Shown: positions 21,555-34,202, counted from the stretch's first letter. The stretch: 64,000 nucleotides of DNA from Symbiodinium kawagutii (GCA_009767595.1 VSDK01012799.1:97054-161053); one strand, 5' to 3'. Numbers and translations are program-made. The notes: a model not told the origin generated them from the letters alone.

Positions 21555-23000
21555 CATAAACATCCATAAACTATCATAAACTATGGTTATCTATTTGTTA
21601 TCCATAAACTATCATAAACTATCAAAAACCATAAACTATCCATAGGTAGTCAAACTCAGCTCCTGGTTTACGGCAGGGTGACACGACTCTGCTACTTGAT
21701 CACTCCCACATGACCCTTCGAGATGGCACTCCCGCAGCCGAAAAAGAGGATGACCTACTGTTGTTGCTACCATGATGAAGCACGTTTACCTATTGATCAC
21801 GAATTATTGTCATTAATGCATTAGATTAGTGCTTAATCAACATCAATTAGGAGTCAATGAACCAACATGAACTAATGATCAGCAGTTTCTTAATCACGAA
21901 TTGTTGATAATGATGGTTTTGGATAATGCTTGACATTGTCATCGATGGACCACTCTTATCAAACATCATCAAAAGCCATCATTATCAAACACTAAATCAT
22001 CAAACATCATTGTCATGAATCGCTATTATCAATCATCATCAACCATTATTATAAAGCATCAGTATCATGAATCATGATTATCATGAACCATCATTAATCA
22101 GCATTCAATATCATTCACCAACATTAATGATAGCTGATTCATGATGGCTCATGATATATCAATGGGATGGTGATCATTCAATATCATTCACCAACCGAGT
22201 TGGTCACACAAATTCACCCATTCCGTGGGAGCGCCCCAGCCCTGAGATCGCCCGACGTGCCAAGATGGCCCGCGCCTCGCCAATGCCACCGCCGCGAAGC
22301 CAAAGATACACAGCGTGTTGACTAACCCTAGTTACAGGGTAACAAACCATGCTTAAGTAATGGTTATTAAAATGGTTATAGAGATGTTAATGTGGTTGTA
22401 CAATCATTCTTCCAAAAATGGTTAATGGTTGAATAATGGTTAATACATGGTAAATCATGGAAATGGTTAGTAACCATGTTTAATAATGGTTGTACATGGT
22501 AATGGTTGTATAATCAGTTGTAGGATGTTGATGTTGTTGTAGCATGTGCATATATGGGTATATTTCATGTTTGTGCAAATATCATGTGTGAACACGTGTA
22601 AGTATATGAGCATCAGTAATTCATGGCCCTAGTCAGCAAGCAGCGAGCTACACCAGATTTGCACAATGAATCCATTGACAAACATGTTACAGGTGTCAAA
22701 TTTCAACGTCCCTATGCAATAAATGATGACTTCAACCCCAAATGCCTTTGAAATTGTTGAATACAATGGGGAACGAGAGATCCACGTGAATAATCACCAT
22801 TGATGCCAAATCACCATGATTAAACGTGGGTTGGTGTATCAACCACAGAATTTCCCGTTGTTATCATCATCAACCATCATTGTCCAGTAGTCCCCATTCT
22901 TGTTTTTTGTTATCCCAATACTTATGCCGGACCATTTTTAGGGATTCCAATTCAAACAACTCACCATGTCACAGGCATTGTTACAGTCATTCATAGGGTA
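21555..23000. other. non-coding stretch of CATNAACCAT-like degenerate repeats
   Basis: AACCATAAACTATC units at 21,560-21,640, then long runs of ATCATCAACCATTAT and TGGTTAATGG variants. No coding signal apart from a small GC-rich patch at 22,200-22,310. Confidence 0.6.
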
Positions 23001-23031
23001 ATAGGGTAATATTCGTCATTAGGGTGTTTCT

Positions 23032-23123
23032 CAAAATGGGGGACCCCTCAAATCACCCGATCTTAGCCGTTGATAGAAACAAACAAACCATTGTTTTGGG
23101 TACATAATAGCTTGAGAAACACC
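23032..23123. mobile_element. family A element
   Basis: GGGTGTTTCTCAAAATGGGG to GCTTGAGAAACACC. Confidence 0.65.
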
Positions 23124-23307
23124 TTTCTTGGCATATCCACTATTTTTGCTGGTTAGCATCATGCCCATCCCCTAGTATCAGTACGCGCAATTCCCACCCT
23201 TTGCCCGGAAACTTGAACATTGTACCACAGTATAAGACTCAGCAACTTGGAGAAATTACGAAAACGTTGGCTATACCCAGCGATTTGTGCTTTAGGACTT
23301 CGTGGTT

Positions 23308-23403
23308 TACAGTTTATGGTTTTAGGGTTTAGGTGTTTAGGGTTTTAGGGTTTAGGGTTTTAGGGTTTAGGGTTTTAGGGTTTAGGGTTTTAGGGTTTAC
23401 AGT
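23308..23403. repeat. interstitial telomere-like repeat
   Basis: TTTTAGGG and TTTAGGG alternate (15-bp period) for about six rounds. TTTAGGG is the telomere unit of plants and many dinoflagellates. Its place inside the contig suggests an internal relic. Confidence 0.9.
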
Positions 23404-23672
23404 TTTTCGGTTGAGAAGCAAAAAACAGCGGGCCTGCGCAGGAATCTGAGGGTCCAGTATGACAAGCGATTGTGCACTTGTAAGTTTCCGGGCAAAGGGT
23501 GGGAATTGGTCGTATCATTACAATCCGCTATTCGTGTTGGTTGTAGTTGGTATATCTCCCTGTTGTCATCCCCTATTATCCACCACCAACTCATAAACCC
23601 ATTGGTTTGAAGGGGCCCAGCCCTCTTAGGTCACCCCACAACTCACCATGTCGCACCTCTGCTACCAACCAC

Positions 23673-26398
23673 CCCCCACCGTCTGGGGCCAACCACCCCT
23701 GGCACTGCGGCGCTGCCCTGACCCTCCGCCTGCGCAGAACTGCGATTCGTCGCTCGTCTTGAGCGCATCGCCTCGGCTGCTACAGGCTGTGGTGACCTGG
23801 TGGTGACCCTGGTGCTGACCTGGAAAGATCTGCAAAAAATTGGATGAGAAACAAAACACACATGGTTTATATTAGTTATCAAGAATATAAATATAATGTA
23901 TATATACTTGGCATTAACAATGCTTTAAAGATGGATCACAAGAAGTGCATAGTCAGTTCCTGACGATATGTAGGGATCTATGATTTCTGACTAAGGTTGT
24001 TAACATTTGTTAGCTCTTGATGACATTTTGTCAAGAAACTAGATGAAACTAGTCGAGGTTAGGATTATGTTCCAGTGGTACATAATGGATTTATGTGGCA
24101 ATGGGTCAAAACCCCGTACCCCTGGTTCCCCATCATTAACCATTGTTAACATTTGTTAGCTCTTGATGACATTTTGTCAAGAAACTAGATGAAACTAGTC
24201 GAGGTTAGGATTATGTTCCAGTGGTACATAATGGATTTATGTGGCAATGGGTCAAAACCCCGTACCCCTGGTTCCCCATCATTAACCATTGGTTTCCTTG
24301 TTATTGTTGGTTATTAACCCCCATTATTGCTTGATTAATATTGACCCATAGCCATGTTTAGATGTGGTCAAACCCAACCCATGTAATGTATCCTTCACTG
24401 CATGTGGACCTGGCGGTATCGCTCATCAGAATCACCAACCAACCGAGGTTTTTCTCATGGCTCAAGGGGGGGACTTGGTGCAGTCGGCGTAGTGGTATAT
24501 CTCTGGTGTCTGGCGTTTTGCCTCGAGTTTCTGCCCTCACTCCTCACCATCTGATCTTCTTTGCCCTTCTCTGTTTGCACTTCTCACCATCTGTTCTGAC
24601 TCCTTACCATTTATCTCTTGTCCTCTCCTTTTCATCATCTCCTCTCACAATAAAACTTTTGAACAAACTTATGAGGCAACATAGATCTCACACAACTCTG
24701 CTTCTTGCTAAGACAACTTTGCACTTTCACACAACTCACCGTGTACGACTCCACAGTTGTGGAGATGCCTCTGCGACCTCCCCTGGGCTCAATGGCATTA
24801 GGAGGTGACACCTTTGTTGGGTCCAACGATACCAAACCAGTTGCATCCCAGTTGCATCGTTTGCCTAAGTTTGATACACAACTTTGCAAAGTAGGATTGC
24901 ATCCCCACCTTTACCAATTCCTATAGGTACCCCCTGGTAAACCAACATGGCAATAATGAGAAATCACTAATTATTTTTGATGTGGATTTTCCATTCCCAG
25001 GTGGCCAAGTGTGTTTACCAGGGGGTATACCAACTATTCCAACCCAGTGATCACCGTTCCGCCAGCACTTCCCTAGCCAGTCACTTCCGCTACTTGCCGT
25101 GCGCGAGCCATCTGAAAGGCATCAACTCGGCAGGCATTGCTCTGAGGCTTGGCATTGCGAAAGGGGATTCCCATGTGCAGATTGCTGCCCACGGTAGAAT
25201 GGGTCATGATGAATAAGCCATTCCAACTTGCTGAAAATGAAATACTGATTCCAGTATAATATCGAATAATCAAAACTAATCATGAAGCATCATGAGCCGC
25301 CATCTTGAAAAAGTGTTTCTAGTTCAGGAAAGCATTTGTGTCATCAATCAGTTCGCAATTCATCTAGAATTCAACCGTACGTACTGAACGATGCTCCATG
25401 ACTGGGATCCCATGTTTGACAGGGCTGCCTAGTTCTCCCAGATCACTGGCAAGGCTTAGGATGGGTCGGGATCCGTTGAGTCCCTGGGTTACTTGTATCG
25501 GTGAACTGCCGCCAGAGTGGTTATAGGTGGTTCTGAAGCCATTGATGTTGGTTAGTAATGGTTAATGCTTATCAGTATAGGTGGTTATAAACGGTTAGGA
25601 CAATAGGTGGTAATTGATCGCGAATAAGGTGTTGATCAACCGGAATTAGCCCTCAGTTGGCCTGGAAGAACACTTTGTCAATTACAATCAATACTATTGT
25701 TCTGATTGTTTGACATTGTACTTGCAATTTACCATTTAAGGTGCTACTCTCCAGTTTTCAGGGTGGTTTACCAGCCAGGATAGCTTGCAGGTACGAGGTA
25801 TCTAGAATCGCAAATAATATGTAGTGATGTGCCAGTAAATTTGTTGAGTTATGTGACAGAACATCACAATATTCTGCTAATGGTTGGCTTTATGATTGGC
25901 TTTCTGAACCAGCAAACCCTGTTGGCCACAAGGAACATAGAAAAATATGCCCCTTGTCTTTCGAATGTAACCCCCTGAGGTACTGATTGAGTCATGGCTG
26001 TTCCTGGCGCCTCATCTCCCAGTTCCTTGTCATCTGGGGTGGGAAACCATGCTGCGGAGTAGTACTCCCCAGGCGCTGTAAGGTGAGTTCGCAGCTGGGT
26101 AACTACCAGGCTAAGGATAGATGCAACTATACTTAGGTGTCTTCTAAGCCAACTGATACCCAGGGGTACCACTCAGTACATCCTTTCTATCTTTCAACCC
26201 ATTGGTTTTCAGGAAAAATGCCAGGAAAATACCACAAATCATGGTAAATAAGAGACCAGGTCTTTCATCGCTTAGTACTTCATGATCACAGAGTTTCCAT
26301 CGAGTGCTGTTCCCATGTTGTTGGGTCCCCGCCCGGGCCACCGCACGATGACCTTCATCCGGTTGAAACTCCACGTCGCTGGGGAAAAAGCGAAGCAC
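23673..26398 (-). CDS. possible split gene, unknown family
   Basis: Exon 26257-26398 (after TTACCAG) contains SDVEFQPDEGHRAVARA and KLCDHEVLSDERP, 0 in and 1 out at GT. Exon 25972-26126 takes 2 in and contains SLVVTQLRTHLTAPGEYYSA and PTPDDKELGDEAPGTAM; 0 out. Exon 23673-23829 (after TTTTTTGCAG) is 0 in and contains SSRGDALKTSDESQFCAGGG. A further patch at 25094-25230 (NGLFIMTHSTVGSNLHMGIP) looks coding and ends at CAA|GTAGCG, but its entry phase does not fit exon 2. No domain is recognised. Confidence 0.42.
24000..24292. repeat. 146-bp tandem duplication
   Basis: TAACATTTGTTAGCTC at 24001 recurs at 24147 and the sequence stays alike to about 24292. The unit carries the first 50 bases of a family B element; only the second copy continues to the full element (24242-24354). 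The junction shares TTGTTAAC. Confidence 0.9.
24242..24354. mobile_element. family B element
   Basis: GTGGCAATGGGTCAAAACCC to TAATATTGACCCATAGCCA. A partial copy (24096-24146) sits in front through local duplication. Confidence 0.8.
25094..25230 (-). CDS. possible exon, unknown
   Basis: Between TTTTCAG and CAA|GTAGCG, 45 codons are open: SWNGLFIMTHSTVGSNLHMG, then IPFRNAKPQSNACRVDAFQM, ARARQ. Composition looks coding. The plus strand is also open, so confidence is limited. Confidence 0.33.
25972..26126 (-). CDS. exon 2 of the 23.7-26.4 kb candidate gene
   Basis: Reads ASILSLVVTQLRTHLTAPGE, then YYSAAWFPTPDDKELGDEAP, and ends PQG|GTTACA. The first codon is completed by the G left from exon 1 (26257-26398). 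Confidence 0.42.
26257..26398 (-). CDS. exon 1 of the 23.7-26.4 kb candidate gene
   Basis: Reads LRFFPSDVEFQPDEGHRAVA, then RAGTQQHGNSTRWKLCDHEV, then LSDERP. The frame stays open past the donor as a hydrophobic stretch (LLFTMICGIFLAFFL), so read-through into a membrane segment is an alternative model. Confidence 0.42.
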
Positions 26399-27851
26399 CT
26401 GGTAACACCAGGTTTACAGATGGTGATCGAGGTTTGGGGGTAACCCGGGTACGCTTAGGGATATGGCTATCGGCCATGGGTCTATGCTTATGTCTGCTCA
26501 TATGACTATGGGTGACTTCTGACCATCCCAAAAATGGATGAATGATGGATGAACATCACAACAGTTACACCAGTTTGGTCATTCAGGGCATGCGAACAGT
26601 CTGGGGTACCAGGGTATTCACCCACAGCCACATACAAATATCATTTCATAGTTTTGCCCTCATGCCTTTGTCCATGATGCTTGGAGTTGCTCAAAGGAAT
26701 CACGGCTGATAACCTCTGGTGAGTTTTTCACTATACGTGGAAACTGAAACATGCTCCAAACGATCTACCTGAGCATGGGCATGTTCAGAGATGTTAGAGC
26801 AACCCAACATCCAATTTTCCATCATATGTACGTATATACATATATATATATATATATTATTTCCTTTTTCATATATATATATGTACACATATATCTACAG
26901 TATATCAAGATGGACCATGGTTTCCAATTCATGACCATAGCAACGGGCCACCTACCATGACCACCGCAACGGCGCGCGCCCTGGGCGCCTGCTTCCAAAG
27001 GCTCGGTCGCTTTGCAAAGACGCCCAGCGCGCTGTTGAACGAACTGCGGTGCAGCCTCAGCGATGCCCCGGTGGCTGAAGCGGTTGAAGGATGGGAGGTC
27101 GAATAGGTGACATTTGTAGGCACGGTGGTGGTGTATGGTGGGCAATAAATGATATGGCTGTGGTGTATAGTGGCGTATGGTGGTGTTCATGGTGGCTTAT
27201 GGTGGCTTATGGTGGTTTATAGATATGGTTCACCTTTACTATATTATCAGTTGGTGGTGACTCAAAAAACGGGGTCCACCAAAGTATGCAAAAAATGGTT
27301 TGTAATAAACCAATCATTTCTTTTCAGGTCTCCCTTTTGAGAAACATCTATCTCTGTAAACACAAATGACCATCAGTAGCAATCGGCTTAGCCGTTTCTT
27401 AGTTGTGGAAGCTTGGTCATTGTTGTCGCCAGCAGCGTTAGAAGCCCAGTGCGACTCTCAAGATATCTTTGGTAACTGGTGGAGTTATCTGTGGTTGCAG
27501 TTGGGTTTACATAGGAGTTTTTTCAAAAACATCTATGGAACAAATGCAACTCTCAAGATATCTGGCTAGATGTGAATGGGAGATCCATTGCTCGATGATG
27601 GTACAGAAGAGGGGTTGATGATTGTTGCTGGTCAAGAACGGCTAAGAATGAGAGATTCCGAATTTGATGGTGAATCACCAGCTGAAAAGTTGGATCTAGC
27701 ATACTATCATGCCCATAAATGGTCTCAAGACAGACACTGCATAGATCTTGCACTAATGGGGTAGTTACACAGCAAACATTGGCAAATATGCTCTCACTTC
27801 GATGGCACCATTGGCTTAGAAGTCAACCATTCAATTCAACATTCACCACCA

Positions 27852-27954
27852 TCTGGTTCCACCACTCCTGGTAGCGGCCTCGCTCCCCCTTAAAAGGGAT
27901 AGAACGGGATACCCCTGGCGCAGCTATTAGCTCCCTCCCAACCACCAGCTATAG
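27852..27954. repeat. family F dispersed repeat
   Basis: GGTAGCGGCCTCGCTCCCCC ... GGGATACCCCTGGCGCAGC ... CTCCCTCCCAACCACCAGCT. Copied at 30091-30193. Confidence 0.65.
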
Positions 27955-28365
27955 TTGCAATTCTAAAAAACAGACTCACCCAAAGTGAAGCCTTGAAGCC
28001 TTACTCATGGAGCCTTTGCGGGCAGCAACCCTCGGATTGAGGATACAACAAGAGAGTCCACTCCTTGAAATCCCTCAGCATGTTGCAGGCCTGAGCCCCA
28101 CCGTGATGAACTCGAGGCACATGATACAATGTATATCGCTCGCAAGAAAGGATCTTGGTCATGAATCGATGCCATTGGACTTTTGCTCCTGTTTGTTGTG
28201 TGCATCCTCAAGTACTTCAAGAAAGAGTGGAGGGTGAAAATCTGAGTGAATTGGAAGGGGAAGGACGAAAGACGAAAGAAGCTATCCTCAGAAGGCCTAG
28301 GGATACGATCCAAAAAGACTGTACAAAAGTACCCGCAATTCAGAATTTCCATTCTTCATGTACAA

Positions 28366-28473
28366 GGTGGGCCCCCAACCACTTAGCAGTTGGTTTACAA
28401 CCAATTTAACTCGGGTTACCCATCAATTATAAGTTGGTTTCTGACCCAACTTATAACTGCTAGGGGCCCACCC
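28366..28473. repeat. inverted-repeat element in the duplicated unit
   Basis: GGTGGGCCCCCAACCACTTA faces AACTGCTAGGGGCCCACC, with an inner TTATAAGTTGG palindrome. Copied at ~30605-30712. Confidence 0.65.
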
Positions 28474-28595
28474 TGGGCCGGGGCCCCAGGGGGCATCCAA
28501 CACTGACCCTGCAGCACTGCAGCTGAGCAACATATTGCCACGGCCGAAAACGTCGGCAGAATGCCTCAACTGCAAAGGACCACCAGTGACACATG

Positions 28596-28756
28596 GGGCT
28601 TTCTCAAGCTATAGGGAACCCCCAATATGGTTGGCTACACCAAATAGGGAACCCACAATTTCTTCAAATCGGGGGTGGGGGCACCCCCAAAATGTTTGGT
28701 TTATCACTATAAATTACAAATAGTGGATGATTTGAGGTTTCCCTAGTTAGAGAAAC
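28596..28756. mobile_element. family A element, long
   Basis: GGGCTTTCTCAAGC to TAGAGAAAC with CACATG on both sides. A second left-type end lies inside. Copied again at 30835-30995 by the tandem duplication. Confidence 0.65.
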
Positions 28757-30090
28757 CACATGAAACCACACCACACGGACTTAACACGCTGAGCGGCGGA
28801 AAAGCCAGCTGCGCATGTCCTGTCCTCCAGGATGACAGCCTGGGAGCAGCTGGGAGCTTGTTGCTGTTGACAATCTCATGATTAGCTACTTAACCATTGG
28901 TTAGCTATTGGTCAATAGTAGCTATGATTCTGATGGTCAGTTAACAGTAGCTGTTCCCACAATGGCTTAGTCGCATCATAGTTAGCTACAAGTCAATATT
29001 AGCCAATATTCAACACTAGGGCAGAACGATCAACAATAATCAACAAGAACCTTGTTTTTTTCTGTTGTGGTTGAGAGTTGGGTTCCCACAGTCGGCAACA
29101 ATGAACCGAACAGCCTTTTATGGTTCACGTTGTGGCGGTGTGGACATGAGACAGGGTGATTGGATTGAGTGATAGGTCGGCTTTGCCCGAAATATGATTC
29201 ACTAACATTGGGGCGCGCCCTGGGCGCCTGCTTCCAAAGGCTCGGTCGCTTTGCAAAGACGCCCAGCGCGCTGTTGAACGAACTGCGGTGCAGCCTCAGC
29301 GATGCCCCGGTGGCTGAAGCGGTTGAAGGATGGGAGGTCGAATAGGTGACATTTGTAGGCACGGTGGTGGTGTATGGTGGGCAATAAATGATATGGCTGT
29401 GGTGTATAGTGGCGTATGGTGGTGTTCATGGTGGCTTATGGTGGCTTATGGTGGTTTATAGATATGGTTCACCTTTACTATATTATCAGTTGGTGGTGAC
29501 TCAAAAAACGGGGTCCACCAAAGTATGCAAAAAATGGTTTGTAATAAACCAATCATTTCTTTTCAGGTCTCCCTTTTGAGAAACATCTATCTCTGTAAAC
29601 ACAAATGACCATCAGTAGCAATCGGCTTAGCCGTTTCTTAGTTGTGGAAGCTTGGTCATTGTTGTCGCCAGCAGCGTTAGAAGCCCAGTGCGACTCTCAA
29701 GATATCTTTGGTAACTGGTGGAGTTATCTGTGGTTGCAGTTGGGTTTACATAGGAGTTTTTTCAAAAACATCTATGGAACAAATGCAACTCTCAAGATAT
29801 CTGGCTAGATGTGAATGGGAGATCCATTGCTCGATGATGGTACAGAAGAGGGGTTGATGATTGTTGCTGGTCAAGAACGGCTAAGAATGAGAGATTCCGA
29901 ATTTGATGGTGAATCACCAGCTGAAAAGTTGGATCTAGCATACTATCATGCCCATAAATGGTCTCAAGACAGACACTGCATAGATCTTGCACTAATGGGG
30001 TAGTTACACAGCAAACATTGGCAAATATGCTCTCACTTCGATGGCACCATTGGCTTAGAAGTCAACCATTCAATTCAACATTCACCACCA

Positions 30091-30193
30091 TCTGGTTCCA
30101 CCACTCCTGGTAGCGGCCTCGCTCCCCCTTAAAAGGGATAGAACGGGATACCCCTGGCGCAGCTATTAGCTCCCTCCCAACCACCAGCTATAG
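30091..30193. repeat. family F repeat, duplicated copy
   Basis: Carried by the 2239-bp duplication. Confidence 0.65.
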
Positions 30194-30834
30194 TTGCAAT
30201 TCTAAAAAACAGACTCACCCAAAGTGAAGCCTTGAAGCCTTACTCATGGAGCCTTTGCGGGCAGCAACCCTCGGATTGAGGATACAACAAGAGAGTCCAC
30301 TCCTTGAAATCCCTCAGCATGTTGCAGGCCTGAGCCCCACCGTGATGAACTCGAGGCACATGATACAATGTATATCGCTCGCAAGAAAGGATCTTGGTCA
30401 TGAATCGATGCCATTGGACTTTTGCTCCTGTTTGTTGTGTGCATCCTCAAGTACTTCAAGAAAGAGTGGAGGGTGAAAATCTGAGTGAATTGGAAGGGGA
30501 AGGACGAAAGACGAAAGAAGCTATCCTCAGAAGGCCTAGGGATACGATCCAAAAAGACTGTACAAAAGTACCCGCAATTCAGAATTTCCATTCTTCATGT
30601 ACAAGGTGGGCCCCCAACCACTTAGCAGTTGGTTTACAACCAATTTAACTCGGGTTACCCATCAATTATAAGTTGGTTTCTGACCCAACTTATAACTGCT
30701 AGGGGCCCACCCTGGGCCGGGGCCCCAGGGGGCATCCAACACTGACCCTGCAGCACTGCAGCTGAGCAACATATTGCCACGGCCGAAAACGTCGGCAGAA
30801 TGCCTCAACTGCAAAGGACCACCAGTGACACATG

Positions 30835-30995
30835 GGGCTTTCTCAAGCTATAGGGAACCCCCAATATGGTTGGCTACACCAAATAGGGAACCCACAATTT
30901 CTTCAAATCGGGGGTGGGGGCACCCCCAAAATGTTTGGTTTATCACTATAAATTACAAATAGTGGATGATTTGAGGTTTCCCTAGTTAGAGAAAC
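30835..30995. mobile_element. family A element, duplicated copy
   Basis: Same as 28596-28756, carried by the 2239-bp duplication rather than by separate insertion. Confidence 0.65.
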
Positions 30996-31453
30996 CACAT
31001 GAAACCACACCACACGGACTTAACACGCTGAGCGGCGGAAAAGCCAGCTGCGCATGTCCTGTCCTCCAGGATGACAGCCTGGGAGCAGCTGGGAGCTTGT
31101 TGCTGTTGACAATCTCATGATTAGCTACTTAACCATTGGTTAGCTATTGGTCAATAGTAGCTATGATTCTGATGGTCAGTTAACAGTAGCTGTTCCCACA
31201 ATGGCTTAGTCGCATCATAGTTAGCTACAAGTCAATATTAGCCAATATTCAACACTAGGGCAGAACGATCAACAATAATCAACAAGAACCTTGTTTTTTT
31301 CTGTTGTGGTTGAGAGTTGGGTTCCCACAGTCGGCAACAATGAACCGAACAGCCTTTTATGGTTCACGTTGTGGCGGTGTGGACATGAGACAGGGTGATT
31401 GGATTGAGTGATAGGTCGGCTTTGCCCGAAATATGATTCACTAACATTGGGGC

Positions 31454-33420
31454 CAATGACATCTGTTACTTGACCCATTTGCTTATACAATGTAGCTGCC
31501 CCAACTTCTGTGTCCGTTGGTTTTCCTAGAATAACTTTGGTTTACAGCGGTAGCAAATAGCTAGACGGATTTTTTTCCATTTCCATTTCCAGGCAAAGAG
31601 TCTGTTCAACTCCCGCATGCATGCTCAAAAACCCTTTCCCACCGATGGATGGTTTCTTAATAGTCTTTCAAGTATTTCCAGGTAATATAGCTAGATGGTG
31701 TACTCGAGGGTGTGGGTCACACTGTCTCATTCTCTCATTGCTCAAAATGTGGTGACCCAGAAAACATAAGAACAGCAAGGGACCATGATCACCTGCAATA
31801 TGGCGGCTGTAAATTAACCTCTCCAATGGTTGGTGTGATCAATTATGGAACTATGTGGCCGCTGATCTTGATCACTGTGAATGGATCTCCATGAATCACT
31901 GTTGACTGGTTTTTTGAAAGATACCCCAGTGTACCTACTATGGATCACATCTGGCATCACAGTGATGGTAACAGGTGGTTCATGATTCTGAGCGCGAGTG
32001 AACTATACATCACATATCCACCTGTGGCCGCTAAGTCAACAACCCCCAATTTACTCAGAAACTACCCTGGATTGAATTACGTGAAACTGACACAAACACG
32101 GAGAATCACACATGTTTGGTATATTGTCCCTTAAACATCTTTGAACTATCAACCTGTGAGTTTAACACCATCAAGCTACCATTTGGTTTGAAACACTCCC
32201 GGTAGCTCCAAATCCTTCAAAGGTATATAGGAATACCCCTGGCTCCTGGCCTCCCTCCCTCCCAACCAACCGCCAGCATCGCACCTCTGTTCGCGCGAGG
32301 CTTAAGAAGTATAAGGTATAAGACCAAGAGACCCTGGCCTTGGCAAAGCTCGGCAGAAACCCCGCAGCACCAGTGGCACCGCTGTGATCTTCTGGGACCA
32401 GTCAAGATGGTGCAGAATGTTGACAATCAACAGCTTGGTGGTTTATGGATCCCTTGCTAAAACTGTTTTTAGTGGGTATAGGGTAAATCAAAGCAATCAA
32501 GCAAACACTAAAAACATCTAAAAACCTAAGTTAGTGGCTGTGAGCAAAGCAAACAATCAAATGCTGGAGTTGACAATGAACAATCATCGACGATTCATCA
32601 GTCAGTGGCTGTTTCGCCTGTTTCCACTGTCACTCGATGGATGACCATCCGTTAATGCTAAGTCATCACTAATTAATGACTATCAATGGATGGATGATTG
32701 TCCAGTCATGATAATCATTTTCCAATTGAAATTTGTGAAAATGTGGATGATCACCTCTTGATCACCAGGACAATCAAAGTAAGTTTCACACATCCCGCCT
32801 TTTTCGACTCCACGGAGGTCCGATGTGTCTGGTACGTGTTGCCGGATCTGGGATCAGCACTGAAACGCTCAGAACTTTGCTGAACTCCCAGGTGTTTGGA
32901 CGAAGGGCGAACCTCCTTTCGCGACGTCCCAGGTCGTGGCACTCCCAACGCTGGCAAATGTGTAATGCAACTGGCCCGAAACCTGTGAGAAAAGGGTCTT
33001 TCAGAGTTCAACCACCTAAATTCTTGTTGAAAAGGTAGCGCCCCCACCCAAGTGACAACCATATACAATCATTTTGAAGTGCCATTGTGAAGAAGGAAAC
33101 AACATGATTGGGAGGGTACCCTTCCTTTGTTGGCAACCCAAATGTTTCAAGGTTGTTTCCTTTGAGTTGCCTCAAAGGGGTACCCTCAAACACCCACACT
33201 TACGGCCATGTAGCTGAAAGCCTTGGGGCTGGATCGGTTAAAGCAGCTGAAGAAATGGCGGAAAGGATCTGGCATGACCCCGCACGTGGCAGACACATCT
33301 GTCGTCATGGCGACATGTTGGCATGTAAAAATGAAGTGTGTAGTCATGTCCACCCTAATACACCACCATTGGGTTCAAACGCTCCTGGTCTCTTGGTGGC
33401 TCCCTCCAACGAGGTTATAT
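31454..33420. other. no convincing gene; one coding-like patch
   Basis: A patch at 32,780-33,010 is open in several frames on both strands (plus: CLDEGRTSFRDVPGRGTPNA after CTCCCAG; minus: ALGVPRPGTSRKEVRPSSKH). Another at 33,200-33,340 reads LGLDRLKQLKKWRKGSGM on the plus strand. No chain could be built. Confidence 0.35.
32192..32275. repeat. family F repeat
   Basis: GGTAGCTCCAAATCC ... GGAATACCCCTGGCTCCTGG ... CTCCCAACCAACCGCCAGC. Confidence 0.6.
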
Positions 33421-33599
33421 GGTCACAGCCATTGCCAGTACAACCATACTATTCTATGGTAACAATTCAATGGGTGTTGGCTATGGGTTAAAGCCAGTGC
33501 AACCAAAGAATTCACCGACTGCCGAAATGTCCTCAGCATTCGGAGAAACTTCAAGGACCCTTCCCAGGCATCGCCCCCAGATGTGAACCTGGGACTGTG

Positions 33600-33901
33600 N
33601 NNNNNNNNNNNNNNNNNNNNNNNNNNNNNNNNNNNNNNNNNNNNNNNNNNNNNNNNNNNNNNNNNNNNNNNNNNNNNNNNNNNNNNNNNNNNNNNNNNNN
33701 NNNNNNNNNNNNNNNNNNNNNNNNNNNNNNNNNNNNNNNNNNNNNNNNNNNNNNNNNNNNNNNNNNNNNNNNNNNNNNNNNNNNNNNNNNNNNNNNNNNN
33801 NNNNNNNNNNNNNNNNNNNNNNNNNNNNNNNNNNNNNNNNNNNNNNNNNNNNNNNNNNNNNNNNNNNNNNNNNNNNNNNNNNNNNNNNNNNNNNNNNNNN
33901 N
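33600..33901. other. assembly gap (302 N)
   Basis: Unknown bases. The right edge is (CAC)n then (CAA)n, so the gap probably failed in a triplet array like that at 55.7 kb. Confidence 1.
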
Positions 33902-33902
33902 C

Positions 33903-33988
<86 letters not shown>

Positions 33989-33990
33989 AA
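33902..33990. repeat. (CAC)n(CAA)n array at the gap edge
   Basis: Five CAC units then about 23 CAA units. Confidence 0.97.
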
Positions 33991-34167
33991 ACAAAACAAG
34001 GCAACCACAGTTACAGTCATATCAGTCATAACACCCGAACATATGAACAAACAAAGAAAAACTGACAAACGACACCACCAGCATCAGCAATGATCACAAT
34101 CCACCAACCATCACCAACAAACCTGTCTGAAACATGACAGGGTCAGTCGTAGCCAAGAAAAAAGTGT

Positions 34168-34170
34168 CTG

Positions 34171-34202
<32 letters not shown>

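Larger units (their letters stand above)
26974..29212. repeat. tandem duplication, copy 1 (2239 bp)
   Basis: The same sequence follows immediately at 29213. I saw no difference between copies. Contents: a GGTGGTGTATGGTGG tract, family F (27852-27954), an inverted repeat at ~28366-28473 and a family A element (28596-28756). Short open frames inside repeat identically and are not convincing genes. Confidence 0.95.
29213..31451. repeat. tandem duplication, copy 2
   Basis: Head-to-tail copy of 26974-29212. The match runs two bases into the flanks (GC), so the junction is at GC-rich microhomology (GGGGCGCGCC). Confidence 0.95.

Noticed and set aside
24450..24470. Relic of the dinoflagellate spliced leader (TCATGGCTCAAGG)
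   Set aside because: Only about ten bases agree with the leader end; too short, and the upstream part is missing.
27149..30962. Paired identical short frames in the 27-31 kb unit
   Set aside because: Frames of 60-115 codons open on both strands, no splice chain; their repetition only reflects the tandem duplication.
33423..34068. Open frames of 144-195 codons across 33.4-34.1 kb on both strands
   Set aside because: They consist of unknown bases plus a CAC/CAA array; no real protein is read.
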